Positions 1-10,216 are shown, counted from the first letter of the stretch. The stretch: DNA of 64,000 nucleotides from Rahnella victoriana (GCF_004330295.1 NZ_SJOJ01000004.1:124001-188000), one strand, 5' to 3'. Translations and numbers: made by a program. The notes: generated by a model not told the origin, from the sequence alone.

Positions 1-896
1 TTGATGCTGACCGTGCGGCGCAACAGGCCACGCCGGACCGGAAAACCGACATCCAGATTTTTCACCTCCAGCAGAACGGGCTGTTCGCCATTCAGCGGCT
101 GTGGGCGTCCCTGAGGTTCGGCCAGTAACAGCTGGCGGGTGTAGGGATGCTGAGGCTGGCTGAACAGCGTGCTGCGCGGTTGCTGCTCAACAACGCGTCC
201 GTGTTGCATTACCGCCACGGTGTCCGCCAGACGGCGCACAATGCGCAGGTTATGGGTGATAAACAGCATCGCCATGCCCATTTCCTGCCTGAGTTCGGCA
301 AGCAGCGATAAAATCTGCGCCTGAACGGAGACGTCCAGCGCGGTGGTCGGTTCGTCAGCAATCAGCAATTTTGGCCGCGTCAGCACCGCCATCGCAATCA
401 TCACGCGCTGCCGTTCACCGCCGGAAAGCTGATGCGGAAAATCCCGCAGACGCGAGGCGGCCTGACGGATACCCACGCGGTCCAGACAGCGGAGAATTTC
501 GCCGCGCGCTGCTTCTCCGCGCAGATTGCGGTGCAGCGTCAGCACTTCGGTCAGCTGTTTTTCAATGGTATGCAGCGGATTGAGCGACACCATCGGTTCC
601 TGAAAGATCATCGAAATCTGATTGCCGCGGATCTGCCGCAATGTCATGGCGTCGGCCTTCAGCAGCGACTGCCCGGCAAAAAGGATATCGCCCTGCGGCC
701 AGACCACGGAAGAGGGCAGCAGGCGCAATACCGACAGTGCGGTGACGCTTTTACCGGAACCGGATTCGCCGACCAGCGCCAGCGTTTCTCCCGCATGGAT
801 ATTCAGCGACACGTCGCTGACCACTTCGCGCTGTTCGTTCCCCTGACGGAAAGCGACGCTGAGGTTTCTGATCTGCAATAACGCGGCGTCTGTCAT
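1..896 (-). CDS. yejF: YejF, oligopeptide ABC importer ATPase (partial, C-terminus off the left edge)
   Basis: This is the start of a double-ATPase ABC protein that powers the YejABEF peptide importer at the cytoplasmic face. It reads from an ATG at 896 and stays open to the window edge, giving about 298 residues. The visible part is one complete nucleotide-binding domain: Walker A GESGSGKS at residues 43-50, signature LSGGERQ and Walker B LLIADEP. The beginning of a second domain follows (LEVKNLDVGFPVRRG). E. coli YejF is about 530 residues with two such domains, so a little under half is missing. The ATG lies one base after the yejE stop, so translation is probably coupled. The call rests on sequence and on the yejABEF order. 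Confidence 0.93.
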   Translation of the reverse strand, partial: MTDAALLQIRNLSVAFRQGNEQREVVSDVSLNIHAGETLALVGESGSGKSVTALSVLRLLPSSVVWPQGDILFAGQSLLKADAMTLRQIRGNQISMIFQEPMVSLNPLHTIEKQLTEVLTLHRNLRGEAARGEILRCLDRVGIRQAASRLRDFPHQLSGGERQRVMIAMAVLTRPKLLIADEPTTALDVSVQAQILSLLAELRQEMGMAMLFITHNLRIVRRLADTVAVMQHGRVVEQQPRSTLFSQPQHPYTRQLLLAEPQGRPQPLNGEQPVLLEVKNLDVGFPVRRGLLRRTVSI

Positions 897-897
897 G

Positions 898-1950
898 TCA
901 GAGTGCCTCACTGTTGTGGTGTGCGGACGGATTGAAGGCGTCGCGAACCGCTTCACCAATGAAAATCAGCAATGACAGCAGGGTGGCCAGCACCACGAAC
1001 GCACTGATCCCAAGCCAGGGCGCCTGCAAATTATTCTTGCCTTCCATCAGCAGCGTACCCAGCGACGGAGAACCCAGCGGCAGACCGAAGCCGAGGAAAT
1101 CCAGCGACGTCAGGGTGGTGATGGAGCCACAAAGGATAAACGGCAGATAGGTCAGGGTCGCAACCATTGCATTCGGCAACATATGTCGCCACATAATGGC
1201 GCGGTCACTGACGCCCATCGCCTGTGCAGCGCGGATATAATCGAAATTACGGGTGCGCAGGAATTCCGCGCGCACTACGCTGACCAGCGTCATCCAGCCG
1301 GAAAGTACGGTTATCAGCAGCAGCCACCAGAAATTCGGCTGCACCACGCTGGCCAAAATGATGATTAAAAACAGGGTCGGGATACTCGACCAGACCTCAA
1401 TAAAGCGTTGCCCCAGCAGGTCGGTCAGCCCGCCGTAATAACCCTGCGTGGCCCCGACCATAATGCCCATCACCGAGGTCAGCACGGTCAATAAAATCCC
1501 GAAGAACAGTGAAATGCGCAGGCCATAGAGGATCTGCGCCAGCACGTCGTGACCGTTGCTGTCGGTGCCCAGCCAGTTCTGCGTGGAAGGCGGCGAAGGG
1601 AAGGGCTGCGTGGTGGAAAAATTGATGGAGTGGTAACTGCTGCGGATCGGTGCCCACACTGCCCAGCCGTGGTCTTCAATCTGGCGCAGGACAAAGGGAT
1701 CCTGATAATCGGTCGGGGTTTCCAGTTCTCCGCCAAACGTGGTTTCGCTGTAATTCACCATAAAGGGCACGTACAGATGTCCCTGATAGCGTGCCAGCAG
1801 CGGTTTATCATTGGCCAGCACATTGGATAACAATACAAGAATCAGCATCGCCATGAATATCCACAGTGACCAGAAGCCCCGCCGGTTCTGGCAAAAACGC
1901 GCCCAGCGCGCCTGATTGACGATGTTCAGCTTAAAGAGACTCACGCTCAT
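898..1950 (-). CDS. yejE: YejE, oligopeptide ABC importer permease
   Basis: Inner-membrane permease subunit (350 aa) of the YejABEF importer, which in E. coli and Salmonella imports peptides including microcin C. A first membrane segment (about residues 30-47) is followed by a large periplasmic loop. A cluster of transmembrane helices then follows, with an EAA-type loop (AAQAMGVSDRAIMWRHMLPN) that docks on the ATPase. Its start codon at 1950 shares a base with the yejB stop and its stop is one base before the yejF start, so B, E and F read as one tightly coupled operon. Length agrees with the family. Confidence 0.95.
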   Translation of the reverse strand: MSVSLFKLNIVNQARWARFCQNRRGFWSLWIFMAMLILVLLSNVLANDKPLLARYQGHLYVPFMVNYSETTFGGELETPTDYQDPFVLRQIEDHGWAVWAPIRSSYHSINFSTTQPFPSPPSTQNWLGTDSNGHDVLAQILYGLRISLFFGILLTVLTSVMGIMVGATQGYYGGLTDLLGQRFIEVWSSIPTLFLIIILASVVQPNFWWLLLITVLSGWMTLVSVVRAEFLRTRNFDYIRAAQAMGVSDRAIMWRHMLPNAMVATLTYLPFILCGSITTLTSLDFLGFGLPLGSPSLGTLLMEGKNNLQAPWLGISAFVVLATLLSLLIFIGEAVRDAFNPSAHHNSEAL

Positions 1951-3044
1951 CAGTGGCGGCCCTCAAAATCGATACGCGGGTCAACCAGCGTGTAAGTGAG
2001 GTCACTGATGATATTCAGCAGTAAACCGATCAGGGTAAAGACGTACAGCGTGCCGAAAATGACCGGGAAATCGCGCTGCACGATCGCGTCGTAGCCCAGC
2101 AACCCCAGCCCCTGCAAGGAGAACATCACTTCAATCAGTAAGGAACCGGTGAAAAACATGCTGATAAAGGTGGCCGGAAAACCGGCGATCACCAGCAGCA
2201 TGGCGTTGCGGAAAACGTGGCGGTACAAAATCTGTTTCTCGTTCAGCCCCTTGGCGCGTGCAGTCACCACATATTGCTTACCGACTTCATCCATAAACGA
2301 GTTTTTGGTCAGCATCGTCAGCGTGGCGAACCCGCCGATGACCGTCGCCAGCACCGGCAACGTAATGTGCCAGAGGTAATCGGTCACTTTGCCATACCAG
2401 GGTAACGTATCAAAATTCGGTGAGGTGAGACCACGCAGCGGGAACCAGTCGAGGTAGTTGCCGCCGGTAAACAGCACGATCAGTAAGATGGCGAACAAAA
2501 AAGAGGGCACGGCGTAGCCGACGATAATCACCGAACTGCTCCAGGTATCGAATTTCGAGCCGTTGCGGACGGCTTTGCGGATCCCAAGCGGGATCGACAC
2601 CAGATAGATTATCAGTGTGCTCCATAAGCCGAGGGTAACCGACACCGGCAAGGCACTTTTCACCAGCCCCATCACGGAAGAACCGCGGAACAGACTGTCG
2701 CCGAAATCAAAGCGAACGTAGTTCGATAACATCTCAAAATAGCGTTCATGCAGGGGTTTATCGAAACCGAAGCGGTGGGTGATTTCCGCAATGACTTCCG
2801 GATCCAGACCGCGTGCGCCACGGTACTGGCCTTCACTGAACTGCGCCAGTCCCGGAGACGCCTTGCCATTTCCGCTGCCGCCTCCCGCACCGGGTAAGCC
2901 GCCGGATTGTCCCATTTCTATCGCCGCGATGGCCTGATCCACAGGACCGCCGGGGGCGATCTGCACGATAAAAAAGTTAATGGTGATGATCGCCCATAAT
3001 GTCGGGATCACCAGCAGCAGTCGTCTTAACAGATAGGCGGCCAC
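1950..3044 (-). CDS. yejB: YejB, oligopeptide ABC importer permease
   Basis: Second permease (364 aa) of the peptide importer. The N-terminal membrane helix ([20 protein letters not shown]) and following periplasmic loop are typical of DppB/OppB-type permeases. The EAA loop is visible as [20 protein letters not shown]. The periplasmic loop carries a glycine-rich stretch ([14 protein letters not shown], about residues 47-60), which is also found in E. coli YejB as I recall it. It follows yejA by 10 bases and overlaps yejE, so it belongs to the same transcript. Confidence 0.95.
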   Translation of the reverse strand: MAAYLLRRLLLVIPTLWAIITINFFIVQIAPGGPVDQAIAAIEMGQSGGLPGAGGGSGNGKASPGLAQFSEGQYRGARGLDPEVIAEITHRFGFDKPLHERYFEMLSNYVRFDFGDSLFRGSSVMGLVKSALPVSVTLGLWSTLIIYLVSIPLGIRKAVRNGSKFDTWSSSVIIVGYAVPSFLFAILLIVLFTGGNYLDWFPLRGLTSPNFDTLPWYGKVTDYLWHITLPVLATVIGGFATLTMLTKNSFMDEVGKQYVVTARAKGLNEKQILYRHVFRNAMLLVIAGFPATFISMFFTGSLLIEVMFSLQGLGLLGYDAIVQRDFPVIFGTLYVFTLIGLLLNIISDLTYTLVDPRIDFEGRH

Positions 3045-3054
3045 AATGTGCTCC

Positions 3055-4860
3055 TCAGCGACGTTGCGCAGGTAAGCGGGCTGCGCGGTTCATGTCATAC
3101 CACCAGGTATCGAGTTCCATACCATTAGACGGCGTGACCGCGGGCATCGAGAATTTATCCCAATAGGCATAGCGTTCGTGGTGGGTGTACCACATCGGGA
3201 TCATCAGCATGTTCCAGGTCAGCACGCGGTCGAGCGCATGGCCCAGCGACAACAGCGCCTCAGGTTTGCCCTGATTCGCGGCAATTTCATCGGTCAGCTT
3301 ATCAATGGCCGGATCGCTGACACCGGATTTGTTGTAAGTGGAATCGAGATACCGGGTGTTCCAGTAAATGCGTAAATCACTGCTGGGGTACGAAGTGGCG
3401 GGGTAAACGGTCGGCAGCATATCGTAATCACGCTGGCGCATACGGCGGACAAACTGGGAGTTGTCCACCTCACGGATCGACATCTTAATGCCAAGCCGCT
3501 GTAAATTATGCTGGAACGGCAGAACATACTGCGAGTTACCCCCGCTTGGCAGCAGCAGTTCAAAGGTCAACGGCTTGCCGGTTTTGCTGTTCACCAGCAC
3601 CTGATTTTTGATTTCCCAGCCCGCTTCTTTCAGCAAAGCGGTGGCTTTTAGTAAATTCGTCCGGTCGTTACCGCTGCCGTCCGAAGCGGGAGGCTGATAC
3701 AACGTGGTGAAGACTTCCGGCGGAACCTTGCCTTTCAGCGGCCCCAGCCACGCCAGTTCGGCAGAGTTGGGATAATCTGTTGCCGCATATTCCGTATTCT
3801 GAAAATAGCTGTTCACGCGCTGGTATGCGCCGAAATACAGCGCCTTGTTCATCCAGTCAAAATCAAAGGCCAGCGTGATGGCTTCACGCACCTTACGGTC
3901 GGCAAACTGCGGGCGATGGATATTAAATGCCAGCCAGCGGGTGTCCTGTGCCGCCTGATTTTCCTCGTCAGCTTTGACGATAAAGTTTTTGCTGAAATTA
4001 CCGCCCTGATATTGCGTCGCCCAGTTTTTCGGCGAGGACTCCATGCGGAAATCGAATGCGCCAGATTTGAATGCTTCCAGCGCGACGTTATCGTCGAGGT
4101 AATAATCGTAGCGGATGGTGTCGAAATTATAGCGTCCCCGGTTGACCGGCAGATTGGCCGCCCAGTAATCCGTGACCCGCGAATAGGTGACGTACTGACC
4201 CAGTTTGTAATCGCTGATGCGGTAAGGCCCGCTGCCCGGCGGCGGCGTACTCAGCGGTTCGTTGAATTTATGCTTTTCCCAGAATGTCTGCGGCAAAATC
4301 GGTAAACCGAGCAGGCCGAGCATCATGTCTTTATCCGGTTTCGGCAGTACCATGCGTACCGTCAGTCGTGAAATGGCTTTCACTTCCACGCCTTTATAGA
4401 CCACGCGGAACTGCGGCACGCCTTCGGTCATGAATTTTTTGAAGGAGAACGCCACGTCGCTGGCGGTAATCGGCGTGTTGTCGTTGAATCGTGCGCGGGG
4501 ATTAATATCCACTTCAACCCAGCGGTACTGGCTGTCATAGCGGGCAGAATCGGCGATCAGCGGGTAGTAGCTGCCGATTTCATCGCTGGAGGTGGTGAAC
4601 AGGCTGTCGTAAAGCGAACCGCTGCGTGCGGCCGGATTGCCACGGGTCGCGAAGCGGTTGAAGTTGTCATACGTGCCGATTGCTGCCAGCGTGATCTGTC
4701 CGCCTTTCGGGGCAGCCGGATTCACATAGTCAAAACTGGTGAAGTTAGAGACGTACTTAGGCTCGCCCAAAATGGCGAACGCATAACTGTCCTGTATGAC
4801 TTCAGCCTGTGTGCTGAAACTCAGCAGACAGAGCACAACGGCGAACGCACGGGAAAACAT
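3055..4860 (-). CDS. yejA: YejA, periplasmic oligopeptide-binding protein
   Basis: Extracytoplasmic solute-binding protein (family 5, DppA/OppA type) that delivers peptides to YejBEF. I place the start at the ATG at 4860 rather than 4893. The later ATG is preceded by an AGGAG/GGAG ribosome site and immediately opens a signal peptide ([19 protein letters not shown]) with cleavage after AQA-type residues. The mature protein begins [17 protein letters not shown] and has the long SBP_bac_5 layout, with motifs such as [21 protein letters not shown]. About 601 residues in this form, close to E. coli YejA. First gene of the yejABEF operon. Confidence 0.94.
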   Translation of the reverse strand: MFSRAFAVVLCLLSFSTQAEVIQDSYAFAILGEPKYVSNFTSFDYVNPAAPKGGQITLAAIGTYDNFNRFATRGNPAARSGSLYDSLFTTSSDEIGSYYPLIADSARYDSQYRWVEVDINPRARFNDNTPITASDVAFSFKKFMTEGVPQFRVVYKGVEVKAISRLTVRMVLPKPDKDMMLGLLGLPILPQTFWEKHKFNEPLSTPPPGSGPYRISDYKLGQYVTYSRVTDYWAANLPVNRGRYNFDTIRYDYYLDDNVALEAFKSGAFDFRMESSPKNWATQYQGGNFSKNFIVKADEENQAAQDTRWLAFNIHRPQFADRKVREAITLAFDFDWMNKALYFGAYQRVNSYFQNTEYAATDYPNSAELAWLGPLKGKVPPEVFTTLYQPPASDGSGNDRTNLLKATALLKEAGWEIKNQVLVNSKTGKPLTFELLLPSGGNSQYVLPFQHNLQRLGIKMSIREVDNSQFVRRMRQRDYDMLPTVYPATSYPSSDLRIYWNTRYLDSTYNKSGVSDPAIDKLTDEIAANQGKPEALLSLGHALDRVLTWNMLMIPMWYTHHERYAYWDKFSMPAVTPSNGMELDTWWYDMNRAARLPAQRR

Positions 4861-5057
4861 CCTGAATCTCCACTCCTGTGATGACGACAGCATGAGTCGG
4901 ACAGGGCCGCAGCCGAATGTCCGGTATTAATCAATTGAAAGCTAAGATGTTGTAACCTGCAAATCTTAGATCCCGCCCCTGATTTCGGCCTTTTTATCAC
5001 AACCGGATGCAGACGCCTAAGAGAAAAATGGAACAAAAGGTGCGGGGCTGATGCAGG

Positions 5058-6641
5058 TCAAATCTGCCAGGTGGCTTCTTTCTCATTGAAATCGCGGATA
5101 AAGTCCAGCAGTTCGGGCACGCCCAACGGCTTACTGTACAGATATCCCTGCAAATAGGTCACCCCGTGATTGCGCAGATATTCCGCCTGCGTCTCCGTCT
5201 CGACGCCTTCCGCCACGGTTTTCAGCTTCAGCTCTTCCGTGAGTTTAAGAACAGTGTCCAGCACCGGTGCGATCAGGGTTTTCTGATCAATCGACATCAC
5301 GAAGCCGCGGTCAATTTTCAGATAATCCAGGGTAAACTTCTCAAGATAAATCAGCGCGCTGTGGCCGGTGCCAAAATCGTCGATGGCGATTTCGATCTTA
5401 TGGCGGCGCAGCCAGTTAAATTCACGCAGCGCCCCTTCGGTATCAATCATGCCGCGTTCGGTGATTTCAAACACCACCTGAAACGCATTCTCCGGCAATG
5501 CTTCGATAAAATTCATCACATCGTCATGAAAACTGACTTTACCCATATGATGAGGAGAAATGTTGATGCTCAGTTTTCCCTTTTCGGCAAACGCATGCTG
5601 TAATTTATGCGCATCCGCCGCCACCATCGACATCATGTGCTGCGTCAGTTCGACAATCAGCCCCTGATTTTCCGCGTAGCCAATAAAGACATCCGGCGGA
5701 ATACGTCCCTCGATAGGATGCTGCCAGCGCAGCAAGGCTTCCACGCCGATGACTTTCAGGTTTCTGGCGTCGATCACCGGTTGGTATTCGACAAAGAACT
5801 CTTTATTTTTCAGTCCGCGCAGAATTTCACGTTCGACATTGTGGCGGTTGAGCAGGCTGTGATAAATCAGCGCGCATACCAGCAGGCTGAGCAGCAGACC
5901 GCCGGAGAGGGTAAAAAGTACGTTATCGCGGGTCAGGGAAGGGGAGTAGAGGCGGATATTAAACGGATAACTGTCGATTTTGACTTCGGTAAAATGACTG
6001 CGCGGTAAATTTTTGACAGGCACCAGCCCGGCCTGCGAGGAAATCAGCGCGGTATCCCCCACCAGCAGGGCAAAACCCCGGTAGCCGGAACCGGGCTGCG
6101 CAAAAAGCATGTAGGGTGACAGGGTGAGTTCAAGCGTGGCAATCACACCGTCATCGGAAGCACCGGGATTACGCTGCCACACAATGATCACCGCGCGGTT
6201 AGGCACGGCGGGTGTGCCCATTTGCAGATCAATACTCATCGGTTTGTCGAAATCGATATCGTGCAGCGAGCTGTTGGCAGCAATATGCTGGTTTCCTGAG
6301 GCCGAAGAGCAAAAGACCATGCCGTTGCGCACCAGCTGAAAATCACGCACACCGATACTGAATGCCGCGTCGCGGTTTAACTCCCCGGCAATGGAATCAC
6401 AGGACTCTGCCGTGAGCAGTCCGATCCGCCGCATGGTGTCGGTTAACTGATCTAAATAGTCGGAAGTAAACTTTGCGGTGCGCTGCGCAATTTCATTTTG
6501 TTCACGAAGCGTGTTGGTTTTAATGACGGTGAGAGTGACAGCGGTAAATAAAATAAAAAACAGGGCGGAGAAAAGGACACTTCTTTTCAAATAACGGCGC
6601 TTGGGTAATACGGTGTGTGTGAGCGCCGTTTTTAAACCCAT
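5058..6641 (-). CDS. pdeN: PdeN (Rtn), membrane CSS-motif c-di-GMP phosphodiesterase
   Basis: EAL-domain phosphodiesterase that hydrolyses c-di-GMP, with a periplasmic CSS sensing domain. From the preferred ATG at 6641 (527 aa; AAGGG upstream) it has a transmembrane helix near residues 21-39. A periplasmic region follows with two cysteines (C81 in ESCDS, C111 in FCSSASG), then a second helix near 242-260. The EAL domain is complete: EALLRWQHP from about residue 301, EITERG, IDDFGTGHS, LKIDRGF and AEGVETE. It therefore should be catalytically active. The two cysteines fit the CSS family, whose redox state is known to control activity. Its place between mepS and yejA is the E. coli position. 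Confidence 0.92.
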   Translation of the reverse strand: MGLKTALTHTVLPKRRYLKRSVLFSALFFILFTAVTLTVIKTNTLREQNEIAQRTAKFTSDYLDQLTDTMRRIGLLTAESCDSIAGELNRDAAFSIGVRDFQLVRNGMVFCSSASGNQHIAANSSLHDIDFDKPMSIDLQMGTPAVPNRAVIIVWQRNPGASDDGVIATLELTLSPYMLFAQPGSGYRGFALLVGDTALISSQAGLVPVKNLPRSHFTEVKIDSYPFNIRLYSPSLTRDNVLFTLSGGLLLSLLVCALIYHSLLNRHNVEREILRGLKNKEFFVEYQPVIDARNLKVIGVEALLRWQHPIEGRIPPDVFIGYAENQGLIVELTQHMMSMVAADAHKLQHAFAEKGKLSINISPHHMGKVSFHDDVMNFIEALPENAFQVVFEITERGMIDTEGALREFNWLRRHKIEIAIDDFGTGHSALIYLEKFTLDYLKIDRGFVMSIDQKTLIAPVLDTVLKLTEELKLKTVAEGVETETQAEYLRNHGVTYLQGYLYSKPLGVPELLDFIRDFNEKEATWQI

Positions 6642-6728
6642 ATGTTTTGCCCTTTTTCTCGCCGAAGAAATAAAAGTATAACCCAGTAAAAAAAACAACA
6701 GACTCTAAATACACTTTATTACGGGCAT

Positions 6729-6760
6729 AAAAAAACGCCATCCGAAGATGACGTTTTTTT
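6729..6760 (-). terminator. Rho-independent terminator after mepS
   Basis: Stem AACGCCATC / GATGACGTT (one G-U type mismatch) around a short CGAA loop, flanked by A-runs and T-runs on both sides. It lies about 50 bases past the mepS stop on the minus strand and upstream of pdeN. Confidence 0.8.
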
Positions 6761-6807
6761 ATTCGCTTGGCACAGGACAACAAGAACTAAATCATAGGGT
6801 AACGTAC

Positions 6808-7383
6808 TCAGCCGTTAGCCAAAACTCGTCTTGCTTCACGATAACGCGCATTCCAGTAGGATTCTTTCAGATTTGAAATCATCACACCGTTGCTGGTGGA
6901 TGCATGAACAAACTGATCATTACCTAAATAAATACCGACGTGACGTCCCGTGGAACCTGCGCGGAACAGAACCAGATCGCCCGGACGCAGTTTCGTGCGC
7001 TGAACTTTCTTGCCTTTCTCTTCCTGTTCATAGGTTGAACGAGGTAAATCCATACCAAATTGTTCGCGGAATGTTACCTGAACGAAGGCTGAGCAATCGA
7101 TACCACGCTTGCTGTCACCGCCTAACCGATAACGAACGCCTTTCCAGCCAGCGTACTGATCCATAATTTTGGATTTAACGTTGACGTTGCGAACCATTGC
7201 TTCGAATTCATCCTGAGAGGCTTGCAGTAGAAGGCCATCATTGCCATTTACTGCACGCATATCAGTTTGTGCGTTTTCTGTGTTCGAAGAATGTGTACCA
7301 CTACACGCAGAGAGAATAATTGCTGCGCCAATCGCGGGGATCATCCGCGTGATATATCTCAGAAACGGTTGAGACTTGACCAT
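6808..7383 (-). CDS. mepS: MepS (Spr), NlpC/P60 murein DD-endopeptidase lipoprotein
   Basis: Outer-membrane lipoprotein (191 aa) that cleaves mDAP-D-Ala cross-links so that new peptidoglycan strands can be inserted. The signal peptide ends in the lipobox LSAC, making C27 the lipidated residue. The NlpC/P60 domain has the catalytic Cys in GIDCSAF (C97) and the two histidines in GRHVGIYL (H148) and QFVHAS (H160). Length and neighbourhood (pdeN and lpxT) match E. coli, where MepS levels are set by NlpI/Prc proteolysis. It is monocistronic, with a terminator just downstream. Confidence 0.96.
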   Translation of the reverse strand: MVKSQPFLRYITRMIPAIGAAIILSACSGTHSSNTENAQTDMRAVNGNDGLLLQASQDEFEAMVRNVNVKSKIMDQYAGWKGVRYRLGGDSKRGIDCSAFVQVTFREQFGMDLPRSTYEQEEKGKKVQRTKLRPGDLVLFRAGSTGRHVGIYLGNDQFVHASTSNGVMISNLKESYWNARYREARRVLANG

Positions 7384-7811
7384 TATTGTTGTTATCCCTT
7401 GCTGTCCTTAACGATGAAATCGTTATTAAAATTGCCAAACGAAGCGAGACTACCTGCCACTCACACGGTGGACAAACACCTCTGGGGTAAAATGTGCGTC
7501 AGAGCACGTTTTTTCCTTCAACACGGGTGTTTTTGCCACAATTGTGTGCGGGCGTTTTGGAGAGTACCGTAATGAATAGGGGATTGCGAGAGGTATTATG
7601 AGATTTTTTATAAGAAATTGTGATGTAAGGTGATGTAAGTAAACATGTTAAAAATGATGGGTGATTTTTATACTTATTTGGCTTAAAACCGCATCACAAG
7701 CGGGTTGCAGGCACATAATACAGCACAGACGCCCTGAGAAACCTCTCAAAAAAAGGCCCGGCAGATCATCAACATCTGTCGGGCCATAACTTTTCTGTAT
7801 ATATCTAAAAA
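7384..7811. other. Intergenic region mepS-lpxT (428 bp)
   Basis: Holds the mepS promoter and leader on the minus strand and the lpxT terminator at its right end. A perfect tandem duplication of the 10-mer GTGATGTAAG lies at 7620-7639 in an AT-rich tract. I see no convincing open frame or known RNA. Confidence 0.5.
7748..7785 (-). terminator. Rho-independent terminator after lpxT
   Basis: A 12-bp stem GGCCCGGCAGAT / ATCTGTCGGGCC with one mismatch around a 7-base loop, followed on the minus strand by seven T residues (A-run at 7748-7754). It lies 27 bases past the lpxT stop. Confidence 0.9.
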
Positions 7812-8525
7812 TCAGACCGGCGTCTTAGGATTTTTGGTGCCGGGTAATTTTTTCTCCAGCCAGTTAATCAGCGCATCGCTGGCGGGGGTCATCAGCCACC
7901 AGCTGGCACCGACCAGCACGACAGACATCGATCCGACCGCGATATCGGTGAACCAGTGCGCGCCAATCATCACACGCGGTAGCGAGAAGATAATGGTGAT
8001 GAGCACGGCGATAGCAAACGCAGACTTGCTCAGGTAGCGCAGCATAAAGCACGAGAAAATAATCAGCATCATGCCGTGGTCACCGGGGAAGCTGTCACTG
8101 GAGGCATCTTTTGTCGGAATGCCGGTCAGTTCGCTCACGCGGTTTACGCCAGGGAAGCTCAGCGACGGGCTTTTATGGCTGACAGGCAACAAATGCCCGA
8201 GCTGGTTCAGCACCACGGCGGTGAGCAGCATCACCACGCCGATCACAATATAGCGGCGGCGCCCGGCGGTATCCTGCTTCAGGAAGTAGCTCAGATAGAG
8301 CAATCCCATCGCCAGCAGCGAAATCAGGTCAAAAGCCCGGTTATTGGTCACTGCGACGAGATGCAGGAACCAGGCGTCAGTCGCCAGATGCTGGTTAAAG
8401 AAGAAGAAAATCGATTTATCAATCGGGAACCAGAAACCATGATTCGCCGGCAGATAGAAAGATAAAAACAAGGCAACACCCAATACATTGAGTATCAGGA
8501 TTGCGGGAATATTTCGGCGCCACAT
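7812..8525 (-). CDS. lpxT: LpxT-like PAP2 membrane phosphatase/phosphotransferase
   Basis: Inner-membrane protein (237 aa) of the PAP2 superfamily. In E. coli, LpxT (YeiU) transfers phosphate from undecaprenyl pyrophosphate to lipid A 1-phosphate on the periplasmic side. Several hydrophobic helices are visible. The PAP2 catalytic signatures are HKSPSLSFPG (motif 1 region), SFPGDHG (motif 2, histidine) and LPRVMIGAHWFTD (motif 3, Arg/His/Asp). Its position between mepS and yeiR is the same as in E. coli, which favours LpxT over another PAP2 enzyme. Substrate specificity is inferred from synteny, not from the motifs. Confidence 0.85.
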   Translation of the reverse strand: MWRRNIPAILILNVLGVALFLSFYLPANHGFWFPIDKSIFFFFNQHLATDAWFLHLVAVTNNRAFDLISLLAMGLLYLSYFLKQDTAGRRRYIVIGVVMLLTAVVLNQLGHLLPVSHKSPSLSFPGVNRVSELTGIPTKDASSDSFPGDHGMMLIIFSCFMLRYLSKSAFAIAVLITIIFSLPRVMIGAHWFTDIAVGSMSVVLVGASWWLMTPASDALINWLEKKLPGTKNPKTPV

Positions 8526-8585
8526 AAAGGAAGACCTATTCTTAGCAGGATAAGGAATAATTTATTCAGCGTTAACTTAATCCGT

Positions 8586-9560
8586 TTAACCTAAACGAAC
8601 CTTCAACAAGGATGATTGTATTGTATTCCATTGTGCCTCATTTTGAGTAATCAGCTCAATCCGGCTGTCTGACGGCGCCACCGGTTTGGTTTCGATATGC
8701 AAATCGTTGCCCTGACGGTTAATCAGTATCGTGCCTTCTTTAATACGAATAATGCCTTTCACCCGGTCAACCGGCACCGCCCGCGCCCAGTCGAGAATGC
8801 CTGCGGTATCAAATTGCGTGTCACCATCAAATATCCAGCCACAACTGGTGTAACCGTCCGCCTGATTGAGGGCACGACGCCAGCGCTGATTCCCCGGCAG
8901 GCTCAGTGCCGCCAGCCCCTGTTTCGCCGCATGCGCATGATGATGTTTCCCTTCCGGTAAGTCGGCAAGATTCAGGCGGGGTAAATCGAGCAGGGCCGGA
9001 TCAATCACGCCCTGTGAGGCTGTCACCAGACGACGCTCGCGACCTTGACGTTGATACCACTCTTCCAGTTTCTGCCTGTCCTGGGGCTGAGCCACATCCG
9101 ACTTATTGGCGACAATAATGTCAGCTGCCGCCAGCTGATCGCGGAAGTTTTCGTTTTCAGTTACCCGCTGATCGCTCAGCTGACGCGCATCCACCAGGCA
9201 CAGGGTAGCGTTCAGCGTCAGCCAGTTGCGGTAAACGTCGGAGGTTAACAAAGACAGGATCTGTTTCGGATGTCCGAGACCGGTGGGTTCAATCAGCAGA
9301 CGGTCAGGTTTGGCCTGCTGCAGTAACATATTCAGACCAACCTGCATCGGCAAACCATTCACGCAACACATGCAACCGCCGGGAATTTCTTTCAGGACTG
9401 CGCCACTGTCGGCCAGCAATGCTCCGTCAATTCCGACTTCACCGAATTCATTGACCAGCACGGCCCATTTCTCACCTTCAGGTTTCTGAGCCAGCAGATG
9501 GCGCACCGTCGTGGTTTTGCCGCTTCCCAGAAAGCCGGTGATCAGGTTGGTTTTCGTCAT
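8586..9560 (-). CDS. yeiR: YeiR, COG0523 zinc-binding GTPase
   Basis: G3E-family GTPase (324 aa) of the CobW/COG0523 group, thought to act as a metal chaperone. Walker A is GFLGSGKTT at residues 9-17. The diagnostic CxCC metal site is GGCMCC (C63, C65, C66), and the base-recognition motif NKSD is present. A histidine-rich insert (EGKHHHAHAAKQG) near the middle could hold extra zinc. The C-terminal CobW_C domain is present (IRIKEGTILINRQG). E. coli YeiR has the same length and neighbours. No clear Zur box is visible upstream, so zinc regulation is not supported here. Confidence 0.9.
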   Translation of the reverse strand: MTKTNLITGFLGSGKTTTVRHLLAQKPEGEKWAVLVNEFGEVGIDGALLADSGAVLKEIPGGCMCCVNGLPMQVGLNMLLQQAKPDRLLIEPTGLGHPKQILSLLTSDVYRNWLTLNATLCLVDARQLSDQRVTENENFRDQLAAADIIVANKSDVAQPQDRQKLEEWYQRQGRERRLVTASQGVIDPALLDLPRLNLADLPEGKHHHAHAAKQGLAALSLPGNQRWRRALNQADGYTSCGWIFDGDTQFDTAGILDWARAVPVDRVKGIIRIKEGTILINRQGNDLHIETKPVAPSDSRIELITQNEAQWNTIQSSLLKVRLG

Positions 9561-9774
9561 GGTTGCCGATCCTTTTTGAAAAATTCACCCGCCAATGTGC
9601 AGCGACTCATTAAGAAAATCCAGCATTGTGCCGATGAATAACATGGATTGCTTATTTCTGCCCGCCGCGACGGCAAAATATTTTGCCGGAGAGCGTGAAA
9701 ATTTAATTAGATGTATTAATGTTAAATTGCGGTTACGTGAAGTTTAAAATTTACAACAATGATGAGGTGTCACC

Positions 9775-10086
9775 ATGAACAGAACAACCTGCTTACTGTT
9801 TTTGGGAGTCATGGCCTCAGGGACGATTCAGTTTGCCAATGCCGCCGCTTCAGGCGGAATAATTCATATTACGGGTTCGATTGTTGAAGCAGGATGTAAC
9901 TTCAATACCGCGCGCAACAAGGTGATCAGCGACTGTGACCACGGTGGGAAACAGGTGCGGCAGGTGCATGCGCTGAGTGTGGATAATCCTTCCTCATTCT
10001 CGCTGCCGATGTCACTCGGACATGTCACCACGAAGCAGGTCAACAATAATCCTCATCTCGCCGTCATGACCGTGAGCTACAACTAA
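9775..10086 (+). CDS. Small secreted fimbrial-subunit-like protein
   Basis: A 103-residue protein with a clear Sec signal peptide ending FANA-A. The start of the mature part (GGIIHITGSIVEAGCNF) resembles the N-terminal strand of type 1 pilins, which usually read G-x-I/V-x-F/I-x-G-x-I-V-x-x-x-C. A second cysteine (SDCDHGG) could close the usual pilin disulfide. At about 80 mature residues it is roughly half a normal pilin, and no usher or chaperone is nearby. It could be a degenerate pilin or an independent secreted protein. GAGGTG ahead of the ATG is a good ribosome site. It lies in an insertion relative to E. coli between yeiR and yeiQ. Confidence 0.7.
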   Translation: MNRTTCLLFLGVMASGTIQFANAAASGGIIHITGSIVEAGCNFNTARNKVISDCDHGGKQVRQVHALSVDNPSSFSLPMSLGHVTTKQVNNNPHLAVMTVSYN

Positions 10087-10179
10087 GCTCACGAAAAAGA
10101 TTAACAGGACTGATAAGTTTCAGGCCGGTCACGCTAGGTGCGGCGTAACACCCGCCACAGGTGGCCGGACAACTTCACA

Positions 10180-10216
10180 AACTGGCTGGCCCAATTTTGA
10201 TCGGGCCGTCAGTTTT
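10180..10216 (+). terminator. Possible terminator after the fimbrial-like gene
   Basis: Imperfect stem AACTGGCTGGCCC / GGGCCGTCAGTT around AATTTTGATC, followed by TTTTCTATT. It lies about 95 bases past the stop at 10086. The same bases contain a TGG-N5-CCA element that could instead be an operator for the regulator downstream. Confidence 0.5.

Noticed and set aside
7620-7639. Tandem GTGATGTAAG duplication as an operator
   Set aside because: A single 10-base duplication in AT-rich DNA with no known regulator match; recorded only as part of the intergenic description.
9561-9774. Zur box for yeiR
   Set aside because: I looked for the palindromic GAAATGTTATA-type motif and found no acceptable match.
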